Assembly (NCBI GenBank): GCA_019459525.1
Contig: JAIBEY010000086.1
Span: 1 to 49,659, forward strand
Reading direction: 5' to 3'
Origin: Prolixibacteraceae bacterium
GTDB lineage: Bacteria; Bacteroidota; Bacteroidia; Bacteroidales; Prolixibacteraceae
Length of the DNA stretch: 49,659 nucleotides
Under the pieces are notes generated by a model. It saw only the letters and a list, made by a program, of their open reading frames with translations, had not been told where the DNA came from and made no database searches. A program made the position numbers and the translations under genes. Position 1 is the first letter of the stretch; each line of letters starts with the position of its first letter. This document shows positions 15,413-25,070 of the stretch, one piece after another.

Positions 15413-16156
15413 TCAATTTATCTTATTAACTAGTTCGAGTGTATGCACCAGCAATTCGGGGCCGCCCCAAAGTCCGTGTCCGGGAATTACCAGTTGTACA
15501 TTTTTATATTTTTTCATCACTTTTCCGATGGTCGAAGGCCAGTTTTCGACATCGGCATCCGAGAGGTTGCCGGGGCCTTTCGATTTCATTTCTTTGGCCA
15601 TACATCCGGCAAAGAGTACTTTTTCGTCTGGCAGCCAAACCACAATATTGTCTTTGGTATGTCCGCCACCGGGATACCAGCATTCAATCAAATTTCCGGC
15701 AAGCTTTAGCTCCAGCGATTCGGCAAAGCCATGTGCCGGAACTGGCAGGTTTCGTTTTTTTGCTTCTTCAATGGTTAATTCGTTGGCATACGATTCAACA
15801 CCAATGCTTTGCAGGTATTTTAATCCGCCCATGCAGTCTTCGTGCCAGTGATTGGGCACAAATCCAACAACTTCCGATTTTAGTGAATCGGATATTGCCT
15901 TTACCAACACTTCGGTCAAAGCGTCCGTTACCGGGGTATCGAACAGAAATGCCTTTCCTTTATTGATATACACCATTCCGTTCGACGAAACTTGTCCAAA
16001 TCCAGCTATTTCTTCAACTGAAACATGTGCCCAAACATGGTTTGTAATCCAAACCAGTTGCAGGTTATCTGAAATACTGATCGTTTTTCGGTTGGTTTGG
16101 CCCGGTGAAATAAATGGAGTTAAAAGCAGTAGTAATATAAATGTAAATGGGTTCAT
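15413..16156 (-). CDS. bla: Subclass B1 metallo-beta-lactamase (CcrA/CfiA-like)
   Basis: A 247-residue secreted zinc enzyme with signal peptide (MNPFTFILLLLLTPFISPGQ). All six B1 metal ligands are present: H103, H105 and D107 in NHWHEDCMGG; H166 in YPGGGHTKDN; C185 in LFAGCM; H227 in VIPGHGLWGG. The C-terminal half (GNLSDADVENWPSTI, LLVHTLELVN) follows the Bacteroides CcrA pattern as I remember it. B1 enzymes hydrolyse penicillins, cephalosporins and carbapenems in the periplasm. The L3 loop and active-site Lys/Asn region differ in detail, so the spectrum is not predictable. The gene lies 18 bp after the kinase and 1 bp before the regulator, inside one operon. Activity is inferred from intact ligands. 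Confidence 0.92.
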   Translation of the reverse strand: MNPFTFILLLLLTPFISPGQTNRKTISISDNLQLVWITNHVWAHVSVEEIAGFGQVSSNGMVYINKGKAFLFDTPVTDALTEVLVKAISDSLKSEVVGFVPNHWHEDCMGGLKYLQSIGVESYANELTIEEAKKRNLPVPAHGFAESLELKLAGNLIECWYPGGGHTKDNIVVWLPDEKVLFAGCMAKEMKSKGPGNLSDADVENWPSTIGKVMKKYKNVQLVIPGHGLWGGPELLVHTLELVNKIN

Positions 16157-16174
16157 TGTTCAATTGGATAAAGA

Positions 16175-19100
16175 TTAAAATTCGGTTACCAGCGGTATTA
16201 TGGCCCTGAATTGGGTGGTCGTTTTCTCGAAAACCGGCACGGTATTGTTGAGCAAACGGTAGCGATTTTGTATGTTTTTCAGGCCAACGCCGGTTGATGT
16301 CATATGGGCTTCGCGTTCCTGAAGGTTGTTCACCACATTCAGGAGATTGTTTTTGTCAATAAAAATATCGATCACCAGCGGCGATTTTTTCGACATTGCA
16401 TTGTGTTTGATGGCATTTTCGATGAGCAACTGCATGGCCAGCGGTATGATCCGGTGGTTTTTCTTTTCCTCCGGAATACGGATGTTCACTACTACTTTGT
16501 CCATAAACCGGATGTTGATCAGGAAAATATAGGCATCGAGGAAACTCATTTCTGTTGATAGTGTAACCAGCTCGTTGTCTTTGTTTTCGAGCACATAGCG
16601 GTACACTTTGGCCAGGTGTTCCGTAAATTTTTCGGCCAGTTCCGGCTCAACCCGGATGAGCGAAGTCAGTACATTAAGGCTGTTGAACAGGAAATGTGGG
16701 TTGACCTGCTGTTTCAGCACGTCGAACTGCGATTGCAGGTTTTCCTTTTGCAGTTTCAGGAGCTGGGTGTTGGCTTTGGTCAGTTCTTTGGTGCGTTCAC
16801 GGATGGTTTTTTCCAGGTCCTGGTTGATTTCTTCCAGTCGTTTGTGTGCTATTTTAATTTCTTCTTCGGCATTGATGCGATCGGTAATGTCTTTGGCAGT
16901 GCCAACCACTGCGGCTTTCCCATCGAGTTCAGTCAGGTTGGTCGAAAGAATAACCGGGATGCGGGTTTTCTGGTCTTTGTGCAGAAGCCTGAATTCGTAG
17001 CTCCATGAGTCTGCATGTCCTGTTCTTCTCCGGATGTTTCTCCGAACGGCTTCGTCGCGCAATTCGGGGGGAATGACGGTGCTGAAATGTTGGCCGGTCA
17101 TTTCTTCGACCGTATATCCCAGAATATCAACAATAGCGTCGTTCACAAACCTGAATTTTTCGTCCTGAAGTACAAACAAACCTTCCTGTAAACTTTGGAT
17201 CACCTGGCGGTAATGCTCTTCTGATTTCCGTAGCGCTTCTTCCATCGCTTTGCGTTCCGAGATGTCGATAATCAAACCACGCATGCCTTTAAATTCGCCA
17301 TTCTCAAACATGGGCGATGAATAAAAAATAGCAGGGAAAGTCGATCCATCTTTTCGTAGGGCAGTATATTCGACAGAAAAACTGTGTCTTTTTGTTTCAA
17401 TTGTTGTTTTGATGTTTTTTTTCATCCGCTCACGTTCTTCGGGTATTATACCGTCAAGCGCGTGAAAATTAAGCTCTTTTGAATTTAATCCGGAATAGCC
17501 CATCGCTATTTGTCCTGCTTTGTTGAGGTAAGTTCCGTTTCCTTCAGCGTCAAGTTCATAAACGGTTTGAGGCAGCATATCGGCCAGATCCCGAAGTTTT
17601 TGCTCACTCTTTTTTAGTGCATCTTCCATCGCTTTTCGTTCTGTAATGTCGATGATCAGACCGCGGATACCGATTGGTTCGTTGTTTCCCATCATGGGGG
17701 TACTGTAGATAACGATGGGGAATGTTGTTCCATCCTGACGCAAAGCGGTATATTCCATGCCGCCATCTCTTCCTTTTTCTACAAATGCTTTTTGGATGTT
17801 GTCTATCAGCCTCTCGTGATCTTCGGGCACAATTCCGCTGGTTGCCGGGAAACCGATATCATTCTCCGAAAGTCCGAAAGCAATGCGACCGGCCTTGTTC
17901 AGGTAGGTTACATTACCATGAAGATCGAGTTCGAAAATGGTTTGAGGCAGGAGATCGGTCAGTTCCCTGTATTTTCGTTCGCTTTTTTCAAGGGCTTCCT
18001 GCATACCGATTTGGCGTGTGATGTTGCGGGTCGAAGTAAGGGAGGCAGGCCGTCCATTTATTTCCATCGTAGTCGAATTAAACTCGGCAATTATGTGTTC
18101 GCCGTTCTTGCAAATCAGGGAAGCGTTGTAGCGCAAATCTCCCAGTTCGCCTGTCATTCGCTTATAATGGATAGTCAAAACCCGATCTTTATCCTCTGTT
18201 GCAATCGAATCAGGGCCAAACGATTCCAGGCATTCCTCTATGGTATAGCCAATCATATCGGCAAATGCCTTGTTCACCATGATTATTTTTCCGTCCTGAC
18301 TGATTACAATGCCATCGAGCGATTTTTCAATGAGGGTGCGGTATTTCGATTCGCTGGCAGCCAGTTCTGTTTGCATCCGGATACGCTCGGTAATGTCGCG
18401 CGCTGTAATGATGTGTACCTGCCTGCATTCCAGTTCGGTAACCCCGGCCGATATCTCAACCGCAAATACCGCCCCGTCTTTTTTCTTGTGGTAGCGAATG
18501 GGAACATAGCTGTGATCGTTGGCCGTTGCCACTTTTGTTTTTTCAGGTTCAGCCGAAATGTCGGTATTCTTCAAGGTTAAAAATTCTTCGTGACTGTAAC
18601 CGTAAATTTTTGTGGCAGCAGGGTTGGCATCTAAAATTACGCCGGTTTCCTTGTCTATCAGGAAAATGGCATCCGACTCGGCCTCAAACAGGCGACGGTA
18701 TTTTTTTTCGCTCGCTATCAGGGTGTTTTCCATGAGTCGTTGGCTGGTGTGGTCGCGCAAAATAATGAACGTAGCGGGGTGTCCGTTGTATTCAATATAC
18801 GAAGTGTTGATTTCGAAATACTTTACTTTCCCCGATTTTGTAATCCCTTTTGCTTCATAAATCATCTGGTGTTTTTCTCCCGACATACGTGCACGGTGAA
18901 ATTCAGTCATCCGCTCGCGGTCTTCTTCTGCAACCACGAGCAGAAACGTATTTTCAATCAGTTCCCCTTCCGAATATTCTACCATGTTGCAGAAGGCTTT
19001 GTTCACAAACTTAAATTTCCCGAACTGCGTGATGATGATTCCGTCGTGTGCATTTTCAACCAGGTTCCGGTATTTTTGCTCGCTTTGTTCGAGCTTTTCC

Positions 19101-19495
19101 TGCATCCGCTTGCGCTCGGTAATGTCGCGGACGGAGATAAACGAAGCATTCTCGCCTTTGTAGGTGATTGGCGATACATTGAATTCAATGGCCACCTCCG
19201 AACCGTTTTTATGGACCAAGGTGGTATATTCAAGTCCGTATTTCCCTTTTTCTTCTATTCTGTTAAAATGCTGCTTTACCAGGTGTTCTTTGTCCGAACC
19301 GGAAAGCAGGTTTGAAGCTGTAGTGCAACACAACTCTTCCCGGGTGTAGCCGATCATATCACAAAATGCCTTGTTCACATATTTGAAAACCCCGTTTTGA
19401 GTGATGTTGATTCCATCGCGGGCATTTTCAACCATATCGAAGAAAAGTTCCAGGTTTTCCGGAAGGTGCTTGTTTTCAGAACAATCTTTTTCCAT
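16175..19495 (-). CDS. Soluble LytS-type sensor kinase with seven PAS domains
   Basis: A 1106-residue kinase without membrane segments. Seven PAS domains follow each other at about 15-128, 141-254, 263-375, 384-497, 506-622, 632-749 and 761-875, each ending in a RDITERK-type linker. A coiled coil (876-925) precedes the His_kinase domain with the phospho-His H934 in VNPHFLFNSLNV. A short HATPase follows (LLIENAIKHN and STGVGLKNIQNRY). This is the kinase type that pairs with LytTR regulators, and one is encoded two genes downstream. PAS5 and PAS6 are close copies (DLLPQTIFELD and DMLPQTVYELD), a sign of recent duplication. The absence of transmembrane segments implies cytoplasmic signals. It opens the operon containing the beta-lactamase. 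Confidence 0.92.
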   Translation of the reverse strand: MEKDCSENKHLPENLELFFDMVENARDGINITQNGVFKYVNKAFCDMIGYTREELCCTTASNLLSGSDKEHLVKQHFNRIEEKGKYGLEYTTLVHKNGSEVAIEFNVSPITYKGENASFISVRDITERKRMQEKLEQSEQKYRNLVENAHDGIIITQFGKFKFVNKAFCNMVEYSEGELIENTFLLVVAEEDRERMTEFHRARMSGEKHQMIYEAKGITKSGKVKYFEINTSYIEYNGHPATFIILRDHTSQRLMENTLIASEKKYRRLFEAESDAIFLIDKETGVILDANPAATKIYGYSHEEFLTLKNTDISAEPEKTKVATANDHSYVPIRYHKKKDGAVFAVEISAGVTELECRQVHIITARDITERIRMQTELAASESKYRTLIEKSLDGIVISQDGKIIMVNKAFADMIGYTIEECLESFGPDSIATEDKDRVLTIHYKRMTGELGDLRYNASLICKNGEHIIAEFNSTTMEINGRPASLTSTRNITRQIGMQEALEKSERKYRELTDLLPQTIFELDLHGNVTYLNKAGRIAFGLSENDIGFPATSGIVPEDHERLIDNIQKAFVEKGRDGGMEYTALRQDGTTFPIVIYSTPMMGNNEPIGIRGLIIDITERKAMEDALKKSEQKLRDLADMLPQTVYELDAEGNGTYLNKAGQIAMGYSGLNSKELNFHALDGIIPEERERMKKNIKTTIETKRHSFSVEYTALRKDGSTFPAIFYSSPMFENGEFKGMRGLIIDISERKAMEEALRKSEEHYRQVIQSLQEGLFVLQDEKFRFVNDAIVDILGYTVEEMTGQHFSTVIPPELRDEAVRRNIRRRTGHADSWSYEFRLLHKDQKTRIPVILSTNLTELDGKAAVVGTAKDITDRINAEEEIKIAHKRLEEINQDLEKTIRERTKELTKANTQLLKLQKENLQSQFDVLKQQVNPHFLFNSLNVLTSLIRVEPELAEKFTEHLAKVYRYVLENKDNELVTLSTEMSFLDAYIFLINIRFMDKVVVNIRIPEEKKNHRIIPLAMQLLIENAIKHNAMSKKSPLVIDIFIDKNNLLNVVNNLQEREAHMTSTGVGLKNIQNRYRLLNNTVPVFEKTTTQFRAIIPLVTEF

Positions 19496-19692
19496 TCAGT
19501 GAAAATTTCATTGTGGTTCAGTAGGGTGAAGATATGTCCAAAATTCAGATTCGAAAAGAAAATTTATCTGAATGACGGGTTTTTATTATTGAATGGCCCT
19601 ATGAGTGATGCGATTTTTATCATTTTTTGATATCGGCTCTTTTTCAGGACTCATTTTATTCCGGCCTGTTTTTCTTTGGGTATTTTAACCCG

Positions 19693-19724
19693 TTTGTTTC
19701 GCACTCCTTTTAATCTTATTTTTG
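19693..19724 (+). promoter_or_regulatory. Promoter of the GH28 gene
   Basis: TTTG (19693-19696), 20 bp, TATTTTTG (19717-19724): an exact Bacteroidota -33/-7 pair. The start codon follows 28 bp downstream. Confidence 0.7.
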
Positions 19725-19751
19725 CCCAAGACTATTAAAACTCCTGAAAAC

Positions 19752-21089
19752 ATGAAGAATCTCCTGTTCTTGCTTATCGCATTTATGGTGATGTCCCAAC
19801 TCATTTTTGGCCGGTCAACGGAAAAGAAAACTGCCGGATGTTTCCCCGATGGTACCCCGATCCCTGCAAGTTTGACGGATACCACCAAAATTAATCCCGA
19901 TGCACTTGGCCGTAAATGGGTGGTCAGTGATTTTGGCGCGGTGGGCGATGGGCAAACACTGAATACCAAATCTATTCAGAAAGCCATTGACGAAGCTTCC
20001 GGAAAGGGTGGAGGCGTAGTTGTTATTCCGGAGGGACTTTTTTTAACAGGAGCTCTGTTTTTTAAGCCGGGAACACATCTGCACGTGCGCGAAGGCGGCG
20101 TACTGTTGGGATCTGACGATATTGTGAATTTTCCGATGATGCCATCGCGCATGGAAGGGCAGAGTATCGATTATTTTCCGGCAGTGGTGAATGCGTATGG
20201 TGTTGACGGGTTTACCATTACCGGGCGGGGAACCATCGATGGCAACGGGTTGAAATACTGGAATGCTTTCTGGCAACGTCGGGCTGAAAATCCGAAATGT
20301 ACGAACCTGGAGGTGTCGCGCCCCCGTCTTATTTTTATTCAGAACAGTAAAAACGTGCAGTTGCAGGATGTTAAACTGCATAACTCCGGATTTTGGACCA
20401 CTCACCTTTACCGCTGTTCCAACGTGAAATTGCTCAGCCTGCATATTTTTTCGCCTGCGGCACCGGTAAAAGCGCCCAGTACTGATGCCATCGATTTGGA
20501 TGTGTGTTCGGATGTGCTGGTGAACGGCTGTTACATGGAAGTGAACGATGATGCGGTTGCCCTGAAAGGCGGAAAAGGTCCTTGGGCTGATACCGACCCG
20601 AACAATGGTCCGAATAAAAACATCATCATCCAGAATTGTACTTTTGGGTTTTGCCACTCGGCAGTGACTTGCGGCAGTGAGGCTATTCACAACCGGAACA
20701 TTATCGTCCGCAATTGCAAGGTTAACGGTCCTTCAAGAGTTTTATGGCTAAAAAACCGTCCGGATACACCTCAATTGTATGAATATATCCTGGTTGAAAA
20801 CATAACAGGCCGTGCCGACCGCCTGCTTTTTGCTAAACCATGGGTTCAGTTCTTTGATTTGCAGGGGCGCACAACGCCGCCATTGTCGATGTCAAACCAA
20901 GTGGTGTTTCGTAACATTGAACTGACCTGCAAAATTTTTGCTGATATTGATGTTTCGGAAAACGATCTGCTGAAAAACTTTACTTTCGAAAATTTAAAGA
21001 TTACCGCGGAAAATGGGGAACTGAACAAATCGTTGATCGAAGGACTAACCCTTAGAAATTTGGTTGTTAACGGAAGTTTGGTGGAGTAG
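19752..21089 (+). CDS. Glycoside hydrolase family 28 protein (polygalacturonase-like)
   Basis: A secreted right-handed beta-helix enzyme of about 445 residues. The signal peptide is MKNLLFLLIAFMVMSQLIFG; I chose the ATG at 19752, upstream of which the promoter lies. VVSDFGAVGDGQTLNTKSIQ is the conserved pectate-lyase-superfamily start. The GH28 core is STDAIDLDVC (Asp) and VNDDAVALKGG (Asp-Asp); CHSAVTCGSE is in the place of the GHG/GS motif and VLWLKNRPD in the place of RIK. These deviations place it among divergent GH28 members, so the substrate may be a substituted pectin or another uronate polymer. No SusC/SusD pair or other polysaccharide-degrading genes are adjacent. Confidence 0.88.
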   Translation: MKNLLFLLIAFMVMSQLIFGRSTEKKTAGCFPDGTPIPASLTDTTKINPDALGRKWVVSDFGAVGDGQTLNTKSIQKAIDEASGKGGGVVVIPEGLFLTGALFFKPGTHLHVREGGVLLGSDDIVNFPMMPSRMEGQSIDYFPAVVNAYGVDGFTITGRGTIDGNGLKYWNAFWQRRAENPKCTNLEVSRPRLIFIQNSKNVQLQDVKLHNSGFWTTHLYRCSNVKLLSLHIFSPAAPVKAPSTDAIDLDVCSDVLVNGCYMEVNDDAVALKGGKGPWADTDPNNGPNKNIIIQNCTFGFCHSAVTCGSEAIHNRNIIVRNCKVNGPSRVLWLKNRPDTPQLYEYILVENITGRADRLLFAKPWVQFFDLQGRTTPPLSMSNQVVFRNIELTCKIFADIDVSENDLLKNFTFENLKITAENGELNKSLIEGLTLRNLVVNGSLVE

Positions 21090-21119
21090 GGATTGAAGTG
21101 CTTTTTTATTATCAGTTGA

Positions 21120-21473
21120 TTAGTATTTGCTCAGGTCCTCGCGAAGTTCGATTTCAGCCAGGGCGATTTCGGTCATAAATTCTTCAACGTATTCCGGATA
21201 ACTTTCTATGTCTTCCAGTTTCTGGGTTTTTAGTTGTAATTCCTTTAACCGATAACCCAGATCATTCATTCCGAAGGTCATTACCGATGACTTTGCCTTG
21301 TGCGCCAGTTCACCCAGCTCTTTCCATTTTTTTTCGGCCAGATACCTGGTTAATCCTTCTTTAAATTCAGGCAACTGATCGAAAAACATCTGGATAAATT
21401 CTTTCATGATTTCAGATTCACCACCGGTAATTTCTTTCAGGTAGTTTAAGCTGGTGTATCGCGATTGTGGCAT
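21120..21473 (-). CDS. Orphan histidine phosphotransfer (Hpt) protein
   Basis: A 117-residue four-helix Hpt domain. His58 in LAHKAKSSVMTFGMNDL is the phosphorylated residue (HxxKSS signature). Such proteins relay phosphate from a hybrid kinase to a response regulator. No kinase is adjacent; the nearest multi-component systems in the window are at 16-19 kb and at 45 kb onward. The partner is therefore open. Confidence 0.88.
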   Translation of the reverse strand: MPQSRYTSLNYLKEITGGESEIMKEFIQMFFDQLPEFKEGLTRYLAEKKWKELGELAHKAKSSVMTFGMNDLGYRLKELQLKTQKLEDIESYPEYVEEFMTEIALAEIELREDLSKY

Positions 21474-21565
21474 TGGGTAAGTTATTTATAGGGTTACTGT
21501 GTATGCAATATTACGGAAAATAATTATTCGAACCTAACATTGCGGGCTGCTGCGATAAAAACTAA

Positions 21566-21573
21566 TATCTTTG
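21566..21573 (+). promoter_or_regulatory. -7 box of gcvT
   Basis: TATCTTTG, an exact TAnnTTTG match, 72 bp ahead of the gcvT ATG. The nearest TTG upstream (21540-21542) has a 23-bp spacer, a little long. A small hairpin (CATGCT-ttg-AGCATG) lies in the leader. Confidence 0.5.
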
Positions 21574-21645
21574 TCAAATGATATTTTTCATGCTTTGAGC
21601 ATGGGTAATAAGCTAATTTTGTCACATAAAACTGAAAAAAAATTT

Positions 21646-22734
21646 ATGCAAATCACAGCTTTTAATTCGATACATAAACGGCTAGGCGCCAAAATGGTGG
21701 AGTTTGCCGGTTTTGAGATGCCTATCGAATATTCAGGAATCAAAGACGAACATATGACCGTTCGCGATGCAGTTGGAGTATTTGACGTTTCGCATATGGG
21801 TGAGTTTTGGGTGAAGGGGCCAAACGCCCAGGAACTGGTTCAGCGGGTCACTTCAAACGATGTCTCGAAGCTTATGCTGGGGCAAGCCCAATATTCCTGC
21901 TTCCCAAACGGAAAGGGTGGCATTGTTGACGACTTGTTGGTTTACTACTACGAGCCCGAAAAATACCTGCTGGTTGTAAATGCCTCTAATATTGAGAAAG
22001 ACTGGAACTGGATTGTATCGCAGAATACCCACGGAGCTATTCTCGAAAATGCTTCTCCTGCAATCAGCCAGTTGGCCATTCAGGGGCCAAAAGCTGAAGC
22101 CACACTTCAGAAACTTACTAAAACTGATTTATCTGAAATTAAATACTACACCTTCGTAACCGGAGCCATTGGCGGCGTTGATGATGTTATTATTTCGGCT
22201 ACAGGTTATACCGGTTCCGGTGGCTTCGAGCTGTATTTCAGGAACGAGTTTGCCGAACAACTATGGAATGCAATTTTTGAAGCAGGCGCTGAGTTTGGCA
22301 TTAAACCTATTGGACTGGCAGCCCGCGACACCTTGCGTTTAGAAATGGGTTATTGTTTGTACGGAAATGACATCGACGACTCAACTTCGCCGATAGAAGC
22401 CGGACTAAGCTGGATTACCAAATTTAATGGTCATCATTTCATCGACAAAGATTTTCTGCTGATGCAAAAGCAGGAAGGTGTTGATCGCAAACTTCGTGGT
22501 TTTGAAATGATCGACCGTGGAATTCCACGTCACGATTACGAACTGACAGATCAGGATGGAAACCTGATTGGCCGGGTTACTTCGGGGACCATGTCGCCGG
22601 TGTTGAATAAAGGTATCGGGATGGCTTATGTGAATAAAGCTTATTCGGCTATTGGCACCGAAGTTTTCCTGAATGTCCGCGGAAAAATGCTGAAAGCTAA
22701 AATCGTTAAAATGCCATTCATCAATCCGGCATAG
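21646..22734 (+). CDS. gcvT: Glycine cleavage system aminomethyltransferase (T protein)
   Basis: GcvT, about 362 residues. It transfers the methylene group of glycine from aminomethyl-lipoyl GcvH to tetrahydrofolate, releasing ammonia. Visible features are [26 protein letters not shown], the folate-binding region [32 protein letters not shown], and [20 protein letters not shown] at the C-terminus. I chose the ATG at 21646 ([14 protein letters not shown]) because the longer frame begins inside the -7 box. GcvH and GcvP are not in the window. A terminator follows at 22761. Confidence 0.95.
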   Translation: MQITAFNSIHKRLGAKMVEFAGFEMPIEYSGIKDEHMTVRDAVGVFDVSHMGEFWVKGPNAQELVQRVTSNDVSKLMLGQAQYSCFPNGKGGIVDDLLVYYYEPEKYLLVVNASNIEKDWNWIVSQNTHGAILENASPAISQLAIQGPKAEATLQKLTKTDLSEIKYYTFVTGAIGGVDDVIISATGYTGSGGFELYFRNEFAEQLWNAIFEAGAEFGIKPIGLAARDTLRLEMGYCLYGNDIDDSTSPIEAGLSWITKFNGHHFIDKDFLLMQKQEGVDRKLRGFEMIDRGIPRHDYELTDQDGNLIGRVTSGTMSPVLNKGIGMAYVNKAYSAIGTEVFLNVRGKMLKAKIVKMPFINPA

Positions 22735-22760
22735 AGCCTTATTTTATACAGAATATTATG

Positions 22761-22793
22761 AACCTGTCGGCAGTTTGTTGGCAGGTTTTTTTA
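22761..22793 (+). terminator. Intrinsic terminator after gcvT
   Basis: AACCTGTC pairs with GGCAGGTT (one wobble) across a 12-nt loop, followed by TTTTT. It is placed 26 bp after the gcvT stop. Confidence 0.7.
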
Positions 22794-22879
22794 TTTTCGG
22801 CCATTCATTTTACTACTTTACCTTTAGTTTAAATACGGTTTCCCGTTCAGGCAAATGAGGTGGGGTTGGCTACTTTCTT

Positions 22880-22887
22880 TATCTTTG
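22880..22887 (+). promoter_or_regulatory. -7 box of comB
   Basis: TATCTTTG matches TAnnTTTG and lies 16 bp upstream of the comB ATG. No TTG at the proper distance is seen. Confidence 0.5.
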
Positions 22888-22903
22888 CAACTTTAACCAC
22901 AAG

Positions 22904-23635
22904 ATGGAAAAATCAAAAAATCGGCTGGAAGTTTGTTTGTCCCCCGCAATTTACGATAAACATGCTGATGATAAAAATATTGTAGTAATCGTTGATATTT
23001 TACGCGCCACCTCGTCCATATGCGCAGCCATTCATAATGGCGTAAAAAGTATTATTCCGGTTGCAACGGTTGATGAAGCCCGTGAAATGAAACAGCGTGG
23101 TTACATGGTTGCATCGGAACGTGATGGCTATGTTCTCGATTTTGCTGACTTCGGAAATTCCCCGTTTAATTTTACCCCCGAAATTGTTGCCGGAAAAGAA
23201 ATTGTGTATTCTACCACCAACGGAACGAGGTGCATTCACATGGCCAGTCATTCCAAATCGGTTGTAATTGGTTCATTCCTGAATATTTCTTCGCTTGCCG
23301 GTTGGCTCATTCAGCAAAACGCTCCGGTACTTATCTTTTGTGCTTCATGGAAAGACCGCTTTAGCCTGGAGGATACCGTATTTGCCGGTGCATTGGCCGA
23401 ACGTTTACTCGATTCAGGAAAATTTGAAAGCATTTGCGATGCCACCACTGCTTCCATCGATTTATGGAATATGGCTAAAACGGATTTATTCGGATACATT
23501 CAAAAAGCAGCACAAAAAGGCCGGTTGGCATCCAAAGGGTTGGACGATTGTATCGGGTATTGCCTTACCGAAGATCAAACCGGAGTTATACCTGTATTTC
23601 AGGAAGATCGGCTGACTGATATTTCGAGCGTATAA
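22904..23635 (+). CDS. comB: 2-phosphosulfolactate phosphatase family protein
   Basis: A 243-residue ComB-family phosphatase. The conserved VVIVDILRATSSICAAI (residues 26-42) and the DFGNSPFNF and VYSTTNGTRCI motifs form the metal-dependent active site. ComB hydrolyses 2-phosphosulfolactate in coenzyme M synthesis. In Bacteroidota without methanogenesis it is thought to serve sulfolactate or related sulfonate metabolism, for example sulfonolipid precursors (inference). No other sulfonate gene is adjacent. The following 298 bp (23636-23933) hold no gene; they are AT-rich and only carry the serC leader. Confidence 0.9.
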   Translation: MEKSKNRLEVCLSPAIYDKHADDKNIVVIVDILRATSSICAAIHNGVKSIIPVATVDEAREMKQRGYMVASERDGYVLDFADFGNSPFNFTPEIVAGKEIVYSTTNGTRCIHMASHSKSVVIGSFLNISSLAGWLIQQNAPVLIFCASWKDRFSLEDTVFAGALAERLLDSGKFESICDATTASIDLWNMAKTDLFGYIQKAAQKGRLASKGLDDCIGYCLTEDQTGVIPVFQEDRLTDISSV

Positions 23636-23933
23636 GATTACGGCGGGTAGTTGTTTACGCTGTTGCCTTTTTCTTCATATCGGGTCTTCCCCGAATTGCG
23701 CATAGGGATTACACTGAAAATGAAAAAAAACTGAAAAATAACCCGCTTCAGGATTGTTGACTCAATTTTTTATTCGAATTTTGAAGCTTATTAATTGAAT
23801 GTTTTATAACTTATTGTCGTGTAGTTAAGTCTGATTTATCTCAGGCAAACAAAGGCAGATAATCGTTTATTTTGAACTGTTATTTGCAATTAAACAGATT
23901 GTAAATAGTTATTAACCCATAATTTATAACCAA

Positions 23934-25010
23934 ATGAAGAAGCATAATTTTTATGCGGGACCCTCAATTTTGCCGCAATACACCATTAAAAACACAGCCG
24001 AAGCATTAATCGATTTTGCCGGGACGGGCCTTTCACTTATGGAAGTTTCGCACCGCAGCAAGGAATTTGTTGCCGTAAGCAACGAAGCCCAGCAACTTTT
24101 TAAGGAACTGCTCGACATTCCTTCGGGTTATCATGTGCTTTTTTTAGGCGGTGGCGCCAGCTCGCAATTCATGATGGTTCCATACAACATGCTTGAGAAA
24201 AAAGCAGCATATCTGAACACAGGAACATGGGCTGACAAAGCGCAGAAAGAAGCCAAACTTTTCGGTGAGGTTATTGAAGTAGCTTCTTCGAAAGCAAGTA
24301 CATACAATCACATCCCTAAAGGATATACTGTTCCTGAAGATGCTGATTATTTCCACATTACAACCAACAATACCATTTACGGAACAGAAATCCGTCAGGA
24401 TATCGATTGCAAAATACCATTGGTGGCCGATATGTCATCCGATATTTTCAGCCGTCCGCTCGACGTTTCGAAGTATGCCATTATTTATGGCGGAGCCCAG
24501 AAAAACCTTGCCCCTGCCGGTGTAACCTTCGTAATTGTAAAAGAAGACGCGCTGGGTAAAGTAACCCGCAAGATTCCTACGATGCTGAATTACAAAACCC
24601 ACATCGAAAACGAATCCATGTTCAACACGCCTCCGGTAGTTCCGGTTTTTGCAGCTCTTCAAACCCTGAAATGGTTGAAAGAATTGGGTGGCGTGAAGGT
24701 GATGGAAAAAATGAATATCGAAAAGGCCGGAATTCTTTACGATGAAATCGATCGCAATAAATTATTCAAAGCCAATATTCCGGATGTTAACGATCGTTCG
24801 ATTATGAATATTTGTTTTGTAATGAATGACGAATACAAAGAATGGGAACCTGAATTCCTTACCTACGCCAAGTCATTGGGAATGCTGGGTCTGGAAGGCC
24901 ACCGTTCGGTAGGCGGGTATCGCGCTTCAACCTACAACGCACTTCCGAAGGAAAGCGTAATTGCCTTGGTTGACGCCATGAAAGAGTTCGAAAAAATGAA
25001 GCTTAAATAA
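23934..25010 (+). CDS. serC: Phosphoserine aminotransferase
   Basis: SerC, 358 residues, converts 3-phosphohydroxypyruvate and glutamate to phosphoserine with PLP. It begins [10 protein letters not shown]; the PLP lysine is K190 in [28 protein letters not shown] and GTWADKA bind phosphate and cofactor, and [18 protein letters not shown] at the end contacts the substrate. serA follows 60 bp downstream behind a hairpin. The pair gives two of the three steps of serine synthesis; serB is not in the window. Confidence 0.96.
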   Translation: MKKHNFYAGPSILPQYTIKNTAEALIDFAGTGLSLMEVSHRSKEFVAVSNEAQQLFKELLDIPSGYHVLFLGGGASSQFMMVPYNMLEKKAAYLNTGTWADKAQKEAKLFGEVIEVASSKASTYNHIPKGYTVPEDADYFHITTNNTIYGTEIRQDIDCKIPLVADMSSDIFSRPLDVSKYAIIYGGAQKNLAPAGVTFVIVKEDALGKVTRKIPTMLNYKTHIENESMFNTPPVVPVFAALQTLKWLKELGGVKVMEKMNIEKAGILYDEIDRNKLFKANIPDVNDRSIMNICFVMNDEYKEWEPEFLTYAKSLGMLGLEGHRSVGGYRASTYNALPKESVIALVDAMKEFEKMKLK

Positions 25011-25019
25011 ATCAGGAAG

Positions 25020-25051
25020 AAAAGCAGAATGGGGGTTCTGCTTTTCTTTTT
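25020..25051 (+). terminator. Terminator/attenuator between serC and serA
   Basis: AAAAGCAGAA and TTCTGCTTTT form a 10-bp stem with loop tggggg, followed by ctttttt-like T-rich sequence. Located in the serC-serA gap, it probably lowers serA transcription relative to serC. Confidence 0.7.
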
Positions 25052-25070
25052 AAGGGGTAAATCAATAACT

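Noticed and set aside
15413-16156. Glyoxalase II or other MBL-fold hydrolase
   Set aside because: The ligand set (HxHxD, His, Cys, His) with Cys185 is specific to the B1 beta-lactamase subclass.
17792-18580. 262-codon plus-strand ORF inside the PAS kinase gene
   Set aside because: Antisense shadow of seven clear PAS domains; the translation has no recognisable domain.
20043-20690. 215-codon minus-strand ORF inside the GH28 gene
   Set aside because: Shadow of a gene with signal peptide, promoter and GH28 motifs.
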